A DNA stretch of 37,148 bases, taken from the IMG/VR virus record IMGVR_UViG_3300023708_000978, positions 1 through 37,148 of that record; one strand, written 5' to 3'. Below are positions 30,564 to 37,126 of this stretch, piece after piece; positions within the stretch are counted from its first letter, which is position 1, and every line of letters begins with the position of its first letter. The notes beneath the pieces were generated by a model. The model did not search any database, was not told where the DNA came from, and saw only the letters and a program-made list of their open reading frames with translations. This DNA comes from a virus. The position numbers were made by a program, and so were the translations under genes.

Positions 30564-31625
30564 TCAGCCGACCAACCTGAGTTTCTCCCGCTGTGGGACA
30601 GACTCAATGTGGGCCAGCGCTTTTCCAAGTGCTGCATCCACCACCTCAGCGTGAGACCTGACTGACTCGGTTGCATGGTGAGCATATTTCTTCACCATGC
30701 TGGGAGTCTCCCAAGCCCCAAGCACCTGCAACGCACTGTCAGGAACCCCGTTCTGAACGAGGGTCGATGCCCATGTGTGCCGCATGTCGTGCCACCGAAA
30801 GTCCTCGATTCCAGCTTTGGCCAAGCAAGCCTTCCACGTCTCGTTGCTCACACTCTTCACAGGTTTCCCACGGAAGGTGAACACTGATTCGTGATGCTTG
30901 CCAATCTGTCGAGTGATGATGTCGATTGCTGCTTGCGGCAGTGGCAAACCAAAGGTCTGTCCGCTCTTCATCTTCAACCCGTCAATGACGGCAACTCTGT
31001 TCACGAGGTCAACTTCATGCCATTTCAAGCTCAACACGTTGGCTTGCCGAAGTCCGGTTGCCAGAGAGAAGGCTGCCATGTCACTCATGTGGGGTGGCAA
31101 TGCGGCCAACAATCTACTGACTTCATCGGGCTTGAGGAAACGTACTCGCTCCTTCGGCTCGTCATACATGAAAAACTTGGGTAGTCTTTCGGTCAACTGA
31201 TACTTCAAGTGCGCTAGTCTCAGAACAGCTCGCAGTGCCGCAAGGTAGCGGTTGCAAGTTGAGCCTGATGCTTCACGCTCTTTCTTTTTGATTGTCTTCA
31301 CAATCAGGTCTTGGGTAATCTGTCGAACATTTTTACCCACGAACTGCTCGCTCCACCAATCTAGCAACAGGGTGTACCCGTCAATCGTTGAGCCTTTGCG
31401 ACATGTGCCTTTGTCCTCAAGGAACATCTGCACACACTCTGTGAAAGGCACATCGGGTTTTACACCCAGCCTATGCTCTTCCCACATCTCGGCTTTCAGT
31501 TTGTCGTGAAGCTCTGTTGCCAACTGCTTGTTCTCTGTACCGGTTGAAGCTCGGTGCGGAGAACCATCGGGTCTGGTAAGTTTTATGTACCAGATTTTCG
31601 ATTTACCTCTTCGATATAGCGCCAT
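30564..31625 (-). CDS. int: tyrosine-family site-specific integrase
   Basis: This 353-residue recombinase inserts and removes the phage at the neighbouring tRNA-Ser. Catalytic residues are visible: R193 in ATGLRQANVLSLKW, H279-x-x-R282 in WHDMRHTW, and nucleophile Y314 in KKYAHH. The N-terminal SAM-like core-binding region spans about residues 60-150 and the extreme N-terminus (MALYRRGKSKIWYIKL) resembles an arm-binding domain. I chose ATG at 31625, preceded by AAAGGA. The open frame extends beyond it without ribosome site. The excisionase lies 22 bp upstream, so both are on one leftward transcript. Confidence 0.95.
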   Translation of the reverse strand: MALYRRGKSKIWYIKLTRPDGSPHRASTGTENKQLATELHDKLKAEMWEEHRLGVKPDVPFTECVQMFLEDKGTCRKGSTIDGYTLLLDWWSEQFVGKNVRQITQDLIVKTIKKKEREASGSTCNRYLAALRAVLRLAHLKYQLTERLPKFFMYDEPKERVRFLKPDEVSRLLAALPPHMSDMAAFSLATGLRQANVLSLKWHEVDLVNRVAVIDGLKMKSGQTFGLPLPQAAIDIITRQIGKHHESVFTFRGKPVKSVSNETWKACLAKAGIEDFRWHDMRHTWASTLVQNGVPDSALQVLGAWETPSMVKKYAHHATESVRSHAEVVDAALGKALAHIESVPQREKLRLVG

Positions 31626-31647
31626 AGTGTGTTCCTTTCTTGATTCA

Positions 31648-31854
31648 CTATTGAGCGCTACCGACCTGCCCAGTCGAACTTGCATTTTGCTGTGCCAATA
31701 AAAACTTGTCAATTTCGTCTCGGAAGGCACGCCAGTGGCTCTTGCCTCCGTAGCGGAAAACGGGAATCTTCCCGCTGACTGCCCAGCGTCGAGCTGTTTC
31801 CGGTGTGATGCCAAGCATCTTGGCAACCTCTTTCATTAAGATAACTTCGCGCAT
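31648..31854 (-). CDS. xis: excisionase / MerR-like HTH DNA-binding protein
   Basis: This 68-residue protein carries a winged-helix MerR/AlpA-type helix-turn-helix: MKEVAKMLGITPETARRWAV with the wing KIPVFRYGGKSHWRAFRDEI. In this place, just upstream of the integrase, it is most probably the recombination directionality factor that bends attachment-site DNA. It could also regulate int. ATG at 31854 has a good AAGGAG site. The open frame extending to 31902 has none. Confidence 0.8.
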   Translation of the reverse strand: MREVILMKEVAKMLGITPETARRWAVSGKIPVFRYGGKSHWRAFRDEIDKFLLAQQNASSTGQVGSAQ

Positions 31855-31862
31855 AGCGCTCC

Positions 31863-31997
31863 TTAGAAAAACATGGCTAACGTGTAGCCCATCATTACGC
31901 AACTCGCGCCAAACATGATGATGTTCAAGACGATGACTACGAGTTGGCGAACAGACACGTTGGTGTCTGTTTCGTCTCTGGTTCTATCAACTGGCAT
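31863..31997 (-). CDS. 44-residue single-TM protein
   Basis: A short gene lies between the excisionase and the next upstream gene. It starts with an ATG at 31997 that overlaps the upstream stop (TAATG), a tight coupling that supports it as real. The translation has a charged N-terminus (MPVDRTRDETDTNVSVRQ) and one membrane segment (LVVIVLNIIMFGASCVMMGY). It might act as a small membrane modulator. Function is unknown. It is below the usual gene-calling length and easily missed. Confidence 0.55.
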   Translation of the reverse strand: MPVDRTRDETDTNVSVRQLVVIVLNIIMFGASCVMMGYTLAMFF

Positions 31998-32230
31998 TAA
32001 GCTGCGGCAGATGTAGCGCCAGACTCAAATGGCAGCTCGCCACTCTCTTGCTCTGTTGCTGTTTCAATCTTGATGCCTTGACCCAATGCAGTCACCAATT
32101 CATCTTGGCTTGCGACCTTGACGTTGATGAGTGAGCGAGCCACATGGCCAACAGCTTGGGCGCGGTGTGCTGCACGAACGAGGCGCATTTCTTGACCGTG
32201 GCCGACGAGGTAGATACGTTGTTGTTTCAT
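31997..32230 (-). CDS. small hypothetical protein
   Basis: A 77-residue protein with a good ribosome site (AAGGA) before ATG 32230. It begins MKQQRIYLVGHGQEMRLVRA, and the body is basic, then acidic and Ala-rich at the C-terminus. The pattern VGHGQEMRLVRAAHRAQAVGHVAR is seen in small phage proteins of the early region. No enzymatic motif is seen and function is unknown. Confidence 0.55.
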   Translation of the reverse strand: MKQQRIYLVGHGQEMRLVRAAHRAQAVGHVARSLINVKVASQDELVTALGQGIKIETATEQESGELPFESGATSAAA

Positions 32231-32244
32231 TTTGATTTCCTTAG

Positions 32245-32463
32245 TTAATTAACAGTTGTGTGTGGTGGTGTATCAACACCAATCAATTCGTTTTCCATGA
32301 TGACCAGCGAGCCATCGAGCACGAATCCGGTTGCTTGCAAGAATCGCTCGAACACGCCGAGAACATCCTCAAGGTTGTCCAGCTTTGCTCGCATCGTGAT
32401 GCACTCGCCGCTGGTGTGGATGTTGCCCATCAAGAGCATGGTGTCTGGTTTAGGTTCGCTCAT
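32245..32463 (-). CDS. small hypothetical protein
   Basis: A 72-residue protein overlaps the next gene's stop by ATGA, indicating co-translation. It has a Cys- and Met-containing N-terminus and a helix LEDVLGVFERFLQATGFVLD followed by SLVIMENELIGVD. No domain is recognised. Likely a small accessory protein of the early operon. Confidence 0.5.
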   Translation of the reverse strand: MSEPKPDTMLLMGNIHTSGECITMRAKLDNLEDVLGVFERFLQATGFVLDGSLVIMENELIGVDTPPHTTVN

Positions 32464-32924
32464 ACGAATGGCTTCAAGTCAGGAGCAACCCAGCCTTCTG
32501 GTTTGCCAATCTTGCCGTTTGGTTTCAGAACAGGTTTGCCGTCAACGAGCTTGCGTTCATTGGCAGAGAGCACTTCCAAGTCAGCGCTATCCTTTGCAAA
32601 GCCAGCGAGGTAGGCGACACCATTGCCAGTGACTTCCAAATCACAAAGCGCATCCAAACATTCTTCACGGAACTCTTCCATTACTTCAACGCGCAACACG
32701 CCATCCTTGAGGCTGGTTGCCAACAGATTCATCGTCTCCATCGCAGCTTGCAACTGGATGGGGGTGGGGTAGACCTGACCATCTTGGTTTGATGCAATGC
32801 CGAGTGTGTCCATGAACTCCATGAACTCTTCGAGGTGGCATCCAACCTGAACAGACAGGTTCTCTTTGGTCTGGTCTTTGCCACAGGCAATCAACCAGTT
32901 CTTTGTTCGTTCAAAATTAGTCAT
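32460..32924 (-). CDS. MazG-like nucleotide pyrophosphohydrolase
   Basis: This 154-residue helical protein resembles the phage MazG / PRA-PH superfamily (PF01503 type). Acidic helices provide the metal-binding residues: VGCHLEEFMEFMDTLG near residues 28-43 and EECLDALCDLEVTGNGVAYL near residues 87-106. Such enzymes hydrolyse (d)NTPs or related nucleotides to NMP and pyrophosphate. Phage versions may remove damaged nucleotides or reset alarmone signals. The substrate is not readable from sequence. It overlaps the neighbouring Tad2-like gene by 8 bases. Confidence 0.7.
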   Translation of the reverse strand: MTNFERTKNWLIACGKDQTKENLSVQVGCHLEEFMEFMDTLGIASNQDGQVYPTPIQLQAAMETMNLLATSLKDGVLRVEVMEEFREECLDALCDLEVTGNGVAYLAGFAKDSADLEVLSANERKLVDGKPVLKPNGKIGKPEGWVAPDLKPFV

Positions 32925-33363
32925 TCACAACACTCCAATCTTCTGAAAGTAAATCTGTTTGGCTTGCAAGCCACGGCACTCGCTTGTCATCCACCGTCTT
33001 CATTTCGATGTAAGGCAGATAGCTCGGTGGAAGAACGCTCTTGCTGACGTAGCTCAGATACATGCCTTTACCGTTCCATCCGGCACGAGAAACTTTTGAA
33101 CCCATCTTCATGGCTTCAATCGCCAAACCGAATGTCATGCCGCTGGTTTGGAAGTAGGCTTTCTCAAACACTTCCTTCGGAGACCAAGACACATAGCCCT
33201 CAAACTCTTTGGTGTTTGCCTTGCCGCCGTCTGTGTATTCAACCAAGAAGCCTTCATCATCTGGGTTCTCGTCTGCTGGTACATCCCAGCCACGGAAGCA
33301 GTTGTACTCAAGCCGTGTCATTGGCTTGGCATTGATGACCTTTACGCCGATGTATTGCTTCAT
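32917..33363 (-). CDS. protein with C-terminal Tad2-like (DUF2829) domain
   Basis: This 148-residue, two-part protein starts with residues 1-70, a phage-specific module (MKQYIGVKVINAKPMTRLEY, then RGWDVPADENPDDEGFLVEY and YVSWSPKEVFEKAY). Residues about 76-146 match the DUF2829 pattern: TFGLAIEAMKMGSKVSRAGW, NGKGMYL, then PYIEMKTVDDKRVPWLASQT and EDWSVV. DUF2829 includes Tad2, a phage protein that binds and removes signalling ADP-ribose cyclic molecules of the Thoeris defence. The Tad2 role here is inference from fold family. Not all members need be inhibitors. The C-terminal Trp-rich motif W131/W143 is retained. Confidence 0.7.
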   Translation of the reverse strand: MKQYIGVKVINAKPMTRLEYNCFRGWDVPADENPDDEGFLVEYTDGGKANTKEFEGYVSWSPKEVFEKAYFQTSGMTFGLAIEAMKMGSKVSRAGWNGKGMYLSYVSKSVLPPSYLPYIEMKTVDDKRVPWLASQTDLLSEDWSVVND

Positions 33364-33629
33364 ACTGATACTCCCTGATACATGCGCTCTTTGAGCAAGT
33401 AGCCCTCAAGCGCCCACAGTTTTTGGAATGCGTTGGCATAGGACAGGTCTTTGCCAATCTGTTCATCAAAGTTCAGCCAGTCAGCGCAAGCAGATTCGCC
33501 GGTGACAACAAAGCCGTTGACCATCTTGATGGTGCAAATCGTCAGAGTGGTGTCTTCGATGCGCGTGTAGTTCACGCTGGCAATGCGAGCTGCAATGCCG
33601 TCAGATGTGATTCGATTTACTGTTGTCAT
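33360..33629 (-). CDS. Gp49-family phage protein
   Basis: This 89-residue protein (ATG at 33629) matches the pattern of the Phage_gp49_66 family: T(x)CTIKMVNGFVVTGESACAD, NFDEQIGKDLSYANA and a C-terminal KLWALEGYLLKERMY. These small proteins occur in the early regions of many phages. Their function is not known. Coupling by ATGA to the Tad2-like gene suggests joint expression. The open frame extends upstream of 33629 but covers the neighbouring small gene in another frame. Confidence 0.72.
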   Translation of the reverse strand: MTTVNRITSDGIAARIASVNYTRIEDTTLTICTIKMVNGFVVTGESACADWLNFDEQIGKDLSYANAFQKLWALEGYLLKERMYQGVSV

Positions 33630-33805
33630 GCGCGGCTCCCAATCTTTCCGTGTTCTGCTTTGATGTATGTGCCTTTGCGTCCAGAGTCCCACAAGAAGTC
33701 CCAGCACTTTTGCGCGAGCTTCCCTGCGTACTTGCTTTTTGCGCGGCGCTCTTTGTACTGCTTGACAGTTTCTTTTGCGCCTCGCTCTGGTGTGTGTAAG
33801 TTCAT
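33626..33805 (-). CDS. small basic hypothetical protein
   Basis: A 59-residue gene whose ATG at 33805 has the ribosome site TAGGA. Its stop overlaps the Gp49-family start by ATGA. The translation is strongly basic (VKQYKERRAKSKYAGKLAQK) and predicted helical, suggesting nucleic-acid contact. It fills the gap between two genes that would otherwise be unexplained. No family is recognised. Confidence 0.55.
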   Translation of the reverse strand: MNLHTPERGAKETVKQYKERRAKSKYAGKLAQKCWDFLWDSGRKGTYIKAEHGKIGSRA

Positions 33806-33816
33806 TTCAATTCCTA

Positions 33817-34146
33817 TTAAACGTAGCGCATGACGCGCTGTGGTTTTCCTGATTTGCCGGGGCGTCGTTGCCCTGTGTCTTCAATCAATCCCTTATCCAA
33901 CAGAGCGCGGTATCGCGCAGTCACGCTGGAGTAGGGGAGATGTGAATAGGCGCTTAATACATCGTCGCTAATGCAACCGTGCTCACCGAAACCTTTGATT
34001 GTTTCGAGCACAAGCTGCTCAAGCCGCGATGTGTCAACAGACTTGGCTGCAACACGACTGGTATCTGGACTGTCATGTCGCGCCAGCTTGATTGGGTGTG
34101 TTCCAAATTCGCTGCTGCTAAACATTTCAGTTTGTGCCGTTGTCAT
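33817..34146 (-). CDS. winged-helix DNA-binding protein, regulator candidate
   Basis: This 109-residue protein has a disordered N-terminal third (MTTAQTEMFSSSEFGTHPIK) followed by a predicted winged helix: TSRLEQLVLETIKGFGEHGC, SVTARYRALLDKGLI, then EDTGQRRPGKSGKPQRV as the wing. The fold resembles helix-turn-helix regulators or replication initiator winged domains. It could control the early operon or lysogeny. It overlaps the next gene upstream by ATGA. Role unproven. Confidence 0.65.
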   Translation of the reverse strand: MTTAQTEMFSSSEFGTHPIKLARHDSPDTSRVAAKSVDTSRLEQLVLETIKGFGEHGCISDDVLSAYSHLPYSSVTARYRALLDKGLIEDTGQRRPGKSGKPQRVMRYV

Positions 34147-34559
34147 GCTTTCACCTTCTCGATTAGTTTTGCTAGGTCGGCATCGTTGTAGATGCCGCTG
34201 TACTCGCTGTGTGAGAGACCGGCTGCTTGTGCAATCTTGCAGAGCTGTTTGATGGCTCCATGTTTTTGCGCGTCAGCTTTTGATTTTTCCAAATCAACCT
34301 TTGTTCTCTCTAACTCAATCTGTTTCTGTTTGGTTTTCTCGACCTCATCAGCGCTGGCAACTTGTTGCTTGCCGCCGATAAGAACCGATGCGTATCGTGC
34401 AACCATGATGACGCTGACAGCCCAACAGATTGGTGCTGCAACAACAGTGATGAGTTGCACTAGGTAGTGAACGCAAATCCACACGACACCTGCGGTTCCG
34501 GCAGTACCGGCAACCGACTTAATGGTGTCCATAATCATCCGAAGTTGTTCGGTGTCCAT
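34143..34559 (-). CDS. two-TM protein with coiled coil
   Basis: This 138-residue protein has two hydrophobic segments: AGTAGVVWICVHYLVQLITV and VAAPICWAVSVIMVARYASV. A long charged coiled coil (EVEKTKQKQIELERTKVDLE) and a C-terminal helix follow. It lies 2 bp downstream of the SPFH lipoprotein gene and is likely co-expressed with it. The cytoplasmic or periplasmic coiled coil could interact with that protein. No family name is claimed. Confidence 0.55.
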   Translation of the reverse strand: MDTEQLRMIMDTIKSVAGTAGTAGVVWICVHYLVQLITVVAAPICWAVSVIMVARYASVLIGGKQQVASADEVEKTKQKQIELERTKVDLEKSKADAQKHGAIKQLCKIAQAAGLSHSEYSGIYNDADLAKLIEKVKA

Positions 34560-34561
34560 GA

Positions 34562-35365
34562 TTACTTGACGTGAATGAATGGAGTTGCGTTACCGGACAT
34601 GGTTGCTGGCAGCTTGCCGTCCCACTTCTCGATAGCCTTGAGGTCAACGTACTGTTGGCCGCCTTGTGCTGACACGGCTGCTGCTTTGATGCGGATTGCA
34701 TCTGCAACACCTTGAGCCTCTACACGCTGACGGTCAGCTTCTGCCTTGGCCAACTCAACTTCCTTTTGCTTGGCGTTGATTTGGAACTGGCGATTGGCTG
34801 CTTGCTTGATGGCTGCTTCCAATGCTGGGTCTGTCACCAAGTTGCGGACGTTGGCAGAGCGAACAAAGAACCAACCCTTGCCAGCGGATTCATCCAAGTC
34901 TTTCTGCAACTGCTCAACAATCTTTGCAGCGATTGCTGTGCGCTCTGTGTGAACTGTTGCAGAGTCGTACTTGGTGATTGCGTTGTAGATGTTTTCACGG
35001 GCTTGGCGCTTGACGTAGTTCATGCCAATGCGAGCGCCGTCTTCACCCTTCTCGTGAGTGATGTCACCCGGCCAGCGCGTCATAATGTCTGCGGCTTTGC
35101 TGGGGTCAATCTGGACATAAACGTCCACATCCAAGTCGGCCAAGGTAATCTTGTCGCTGGTCTGTGGTTTCATGTCATCGAACTGCAAGAGCAATTCTTT
35201 TGCGGACACTTCTGTCACGCGCTTGAACATGGTGAAGTAAACGCCGGGAGCCATAGTCTCGTGTTTGACTTGGCCAAGCGTTGATTCAACGCCGATGTTG
35301 CCAGTGTCAATCTGTGAACATGCTGTCAGCCAAACAGCAGCGAGAGCAATAAGAACTTTTTTCAT
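34562..35365 (-). CDS. SPFH/prohibitin-like lipoprotein
   Basis: This 267-residue protein with a lipoprotein signal peptide ending LTAC, cleaved before C16 with Ser at +2, is predicted to be an outer-membrane-retained lipoprotein. The following domain, GNIGVESTLGQVKHETMAPG through about residue 190, matches the SPFH (stomatin/prohibitin/flotillin/HflKC) pattern. It ends in a coiled coil (QKEVELAKAEADRQRVEAQG). SPFH proteins form ring-like membrane cages; HflKC regulates FtsH. A phage copy may alter envelope proteolysis, host entry by other phages or phage lysis decisions. Start chosen at 35365 (signal peptide). It lies 11 bp from a two-TM gene. Confidence 0.8.
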   Translation of the reverse strand: MKKVLIALAAVWLTACSQIDTGNIGVESTLGQVKHETMAPGVYFTMFKRVTEVSAKELLLQFDDMKPQTSDKITLADLDVDVYVQIDPSKAADIMTRWPGDITHEKGEDGARIGMNYVKRQARENIYNAITKYDSATVHTERTAIAAKIVEQLQKDLDESAGKGWFFVRSANVRNLVTDPALEAAIKQAANRQFQINAKQKEVELAKAEADRQRVEAQGVADAIRIKAAAVSAQGGQQYVDLKAIEKWDGKLPATMSGNATPFIHVK

Positions 35366-35376
35366 GGTGGTTGGTG

Positions 35377-35568
35377 TCAAAAAAATTTGGTTGAGCCGAA
35401 GATGGCTTGGAGTGCGAAGAACGCAAGCACCATGTTGATGATGAACAGCACCTTCCACAGATGCTGTCGGATGAACAGACTGGCAGTAACGCGAGCGGCG
35501 TTGCCCATGTACTGCCAGACGAAGTAACCGCCTATCCCAATGATGAGAAGAAGGAGGATGTGCTTCAT
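35377..35568 (-). CDS. small two-TM protein
   Basis: A 63-residue protein is nearly all hydrophobic: MKHILLLLIIGIGGYFVWQY at the N-terminus and LWKVLFIINMVLAFFALQAI near the C-terminus. It lies 11 bp upstream of the SPFH gene and 3 bp downstream of the SSB-like gene, so it is part of the same leftward operon. It is likely an inner-membrane protein, possibly partner to the SPFH lipoprotein. Function unknown. Confidence 0.6.
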   Translation of the reverse strand: MKHILLLLIIGIGGYFVWQYMGNAARVTASLFIRQHLWKVLFIINMVLAFFALQAIFGSTKFF

Positions 35569-35571
35569 TGC

Positions 35572-35871
35572 TTAGAACGGGATGTCGTCGTCCATGTCGT
35601 CGTACTGCGGTTGTGGCGCAGGTTGACGTGCTGGTCGGGCTTGTCGTTCGCGTGGAGCTGGGGCGGGTGCTGGCTCTTTGTGGTCAAGCGCGAGCGAGAA
35701 GAATTTCTTCCCTTCCATGCGTGAGCCTTCCTTGCCTTCACGAACCCAAGCCTTGAGCCAATACTCCTGACCATCAACGGTCACAAAGCCTGTGTACTCA
35801 GGGTCTTTCTTACCCTCACGCATCCGCTCATTCTTTGCGAGCATCCCCGTGTTGTTGTTGTCGTATGCCAT
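35572..35871 (-). CDS. small ssDNA-binding-like protein
   Basis: This 99-residue protein has a short beta-rich N-terminal part (TGFVTVDGQEYWLKAWVREG, then GKKFFSLALDHKEP), consistent with an OB-like or reduced SSB fold. A Pro/Ala/Arg-rich linker follows, with an acidic C-terminal tip DDMDDDIPF. That tip is the hallmark of bacterial SSB proteins, which use it to recruit partner enzymes. It sits directly before the exonuclease gene in the transcript, so it probably coats ssDNA for recombination. Identification by tip motif and context. Confidence 0.68.
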   Translation of the reverse strand: MAYDNNNTGMLAKNERMREGKKDPEYTGFVTVDGQEYWLKAWVREGKEGSRMEGKKFFSLALDHKEPAPAPAPRERQARPARQPAPQPQYDDMDDDIPF

Positions 35872-35873
35872 GC

Positions 35874-36509
35874 CTATTCCTCTGTTAAGTTAATGATTCG
35901 CTCCGACAGAATCAGGCCATCTGTCGAAGGGGGCGGTTGCTTCTTCTCTCTTGGCGGCTCGACTTGGGCAACCACCCACGTCCAAAAGTCGGCCAGTCTC
36001 AGGTGCAGCCAATCCCAATACTCATGGGAGCGAGCCACACGTCTGATGCTCATTTTTTCCGGTGTCCAAACAACGAACTCACAGAAATCTCGTCCAGTGA
36101 TTTGCATAGCGCCTTGCATCTGAGCCATGTAGTAGATGGGTATTTCTGGATAGATGACTTGTGAGAACGGGCATTTGATTTCTCCCATTCCGTTTTCACC
36201 CACCAAGAAGTCTGGCGAGCAACCGAGCCAATCCATCGTCGGGTGTTGAACGAAGCCAACCAAATCCACAACAACAGATTCCGCTTTTTGGTACGCAGCC
36301 ACCGCATTGCCTTCATGTTCTTCGCCCCACTGTGTTGCTGGATTGCCTTCAAAAATTTCCATGCCCATCTGTCTGCGCCACAACTGTTGGCGAGAGCCGG
36401 GGCCAAGGCCAGCAGCCTGTCCAAAAGAGGATGCAGTCAGCCGACCTTCGCGAGCCTTGAACCACTCAGCAGTTTTCTGGTGAGGGTTGTGGTTGTCGGG
36501 GGTACTCAC
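35874..36509 (-). CDS. YqaJ-family exonuclease
   Basis: This 211-residue, lambda-exonuclease/YqaJ-like (PD-(D/E)XK fold) nuclease has FKAREGRLTASSFGQAAGLG at the N-terminus, then WGEEHEGNAVAAYQ (early Glu) and WLGCSPDFLVGENG (catalytic Asp). GEIKCPFSQVIYPEIPIYYM supplies the E-x-K. It would resect dsDNA ends to make 3' single strands for annealing. It overlaps the annealing-protein gene (ATGA) and is followed by the SSB-like gene, a standard phage recombination set. Confidence is high. Confidence 0.92.
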   Translation of the reverse strand: MSTPDNHNPHQKTAEWFKAREGRLTASSFGQAAGLGPGSRQQLWRRQMGMEIFEGNPATQWGEEHEGNAVAAYQKAESVVVDLVGFVQHPTMDWLGCSPDFLVGENGMGEIKCPFSQVIYPEIPIYYMAQMQGAMQITGRDFCEFVVWTPEKMSIRRVARSHEYWDWLHLRLADFWTWVVAQVEPPREKKQPPPSTDGLILSERIINLTEE

Positions 36510-37126
36510 TCCAGACCTTTGGCCAGCGCTTGTGAGTATTCTTTGGTCGCTGCCTTGAGCGCATCGTTGAACCCGCTATACACGGCGCGGAGTGCCTCAA
36601 CAGATTCGCAGTTGGCCAAGTCTTCCTTAGCCTTGGTAAGCACGGCAGCAGACACCTTGGGTTCTGGTTTTGGCTTAGGCTCTGGCTTGGGTTCTCCGTC
36701 CTCTGGCAAATCTTCGCCGGCGTAAATGTAGAGACCCAGACCGTGCAGGGCGATTGCCTTGGCCAAGCAACGCTGCATGGAGGTGTTGATTTGGAATGCG
36801 TCAGGGTTGGTGATGGGTTTGTTGCGGTGGTCAATCACTGGTAACTGGGCGGTGCGTGACACGCCGAATGCGTTGACCGTGCAGAACACCATTGCTGTGC
36901 CGCCAATGTCCACGAAGGGGACTTCCAGTTTGGTGTCGGCATCAATGCCAAAGCGGTATTCCCAAGTGGCTGACGGGTCGCGTTGAAGCAGTTCATCAAC
37001 TGCGTATGCCCAGCTCAGGTAGCTCAGGCCATTCTTCTTTTCAATGTGGTCGTTGACGCTGACCTTGCGGAGAGTATTGAAATTCACAAGCTCGCCTGTG
37101 GCGGCTGGGGTTGGTGTCTGTGTCAT
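36506..37126 (-). CDS. DUF1071/Sak3-like single-strand annealing protein
   Basis: This 206-residue protein has the DUF1071 (Sak3-like annealing) pattern: SVNDHIEKKNGLSYLSWAYA at the N-terminus, EYRFGIDADTKLEVPFVDIG, then INTSMQRCLAKAIALHGLGL YIYAGEDLPE. A KPEPKPKPEPK linker and a basic, helical C-terminus follow. It anneals complementary strands in recombination and works with the YqaJ exonuclease encoded next. The start at 37126 is 23 bases from the window end, so an upstream in-frame start outside the window cannot be excluded. Confidence 0.8.
   Translation of the reverse strand: MTQTPTPAATGELVNFNTLRKVSVNDHIEKKNGLSYLSWAYAVDELLQRDPSATWEYRFGIDADTKLEVPFVDIGGTAMVFCTVNAFGVSRTAQLPVIDHRNKPITNPDAFQINTSMQRCLAKAIALHGLGLYIYAGEDLPEDGEPKPEPKPKPEPKVSAAVLTKAKEDLANCESVEALRAVYSGFNDALKAATKEYSQALAKGLE

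Noticed and set aside
31626-31826. Long N-terminal extension of the integrase to 31826
   Set aside because: No ribosome site and it would overlap the excisionase gene. ATG 31625 has a good AAAGGA site.
36243-36725. Plus-strand frame of 160 residues over the exonuclease and annealing genes
   Set aside because: Both genes beneath are clear family members on the minus strand. The plus frame has no motif or ribosome site.
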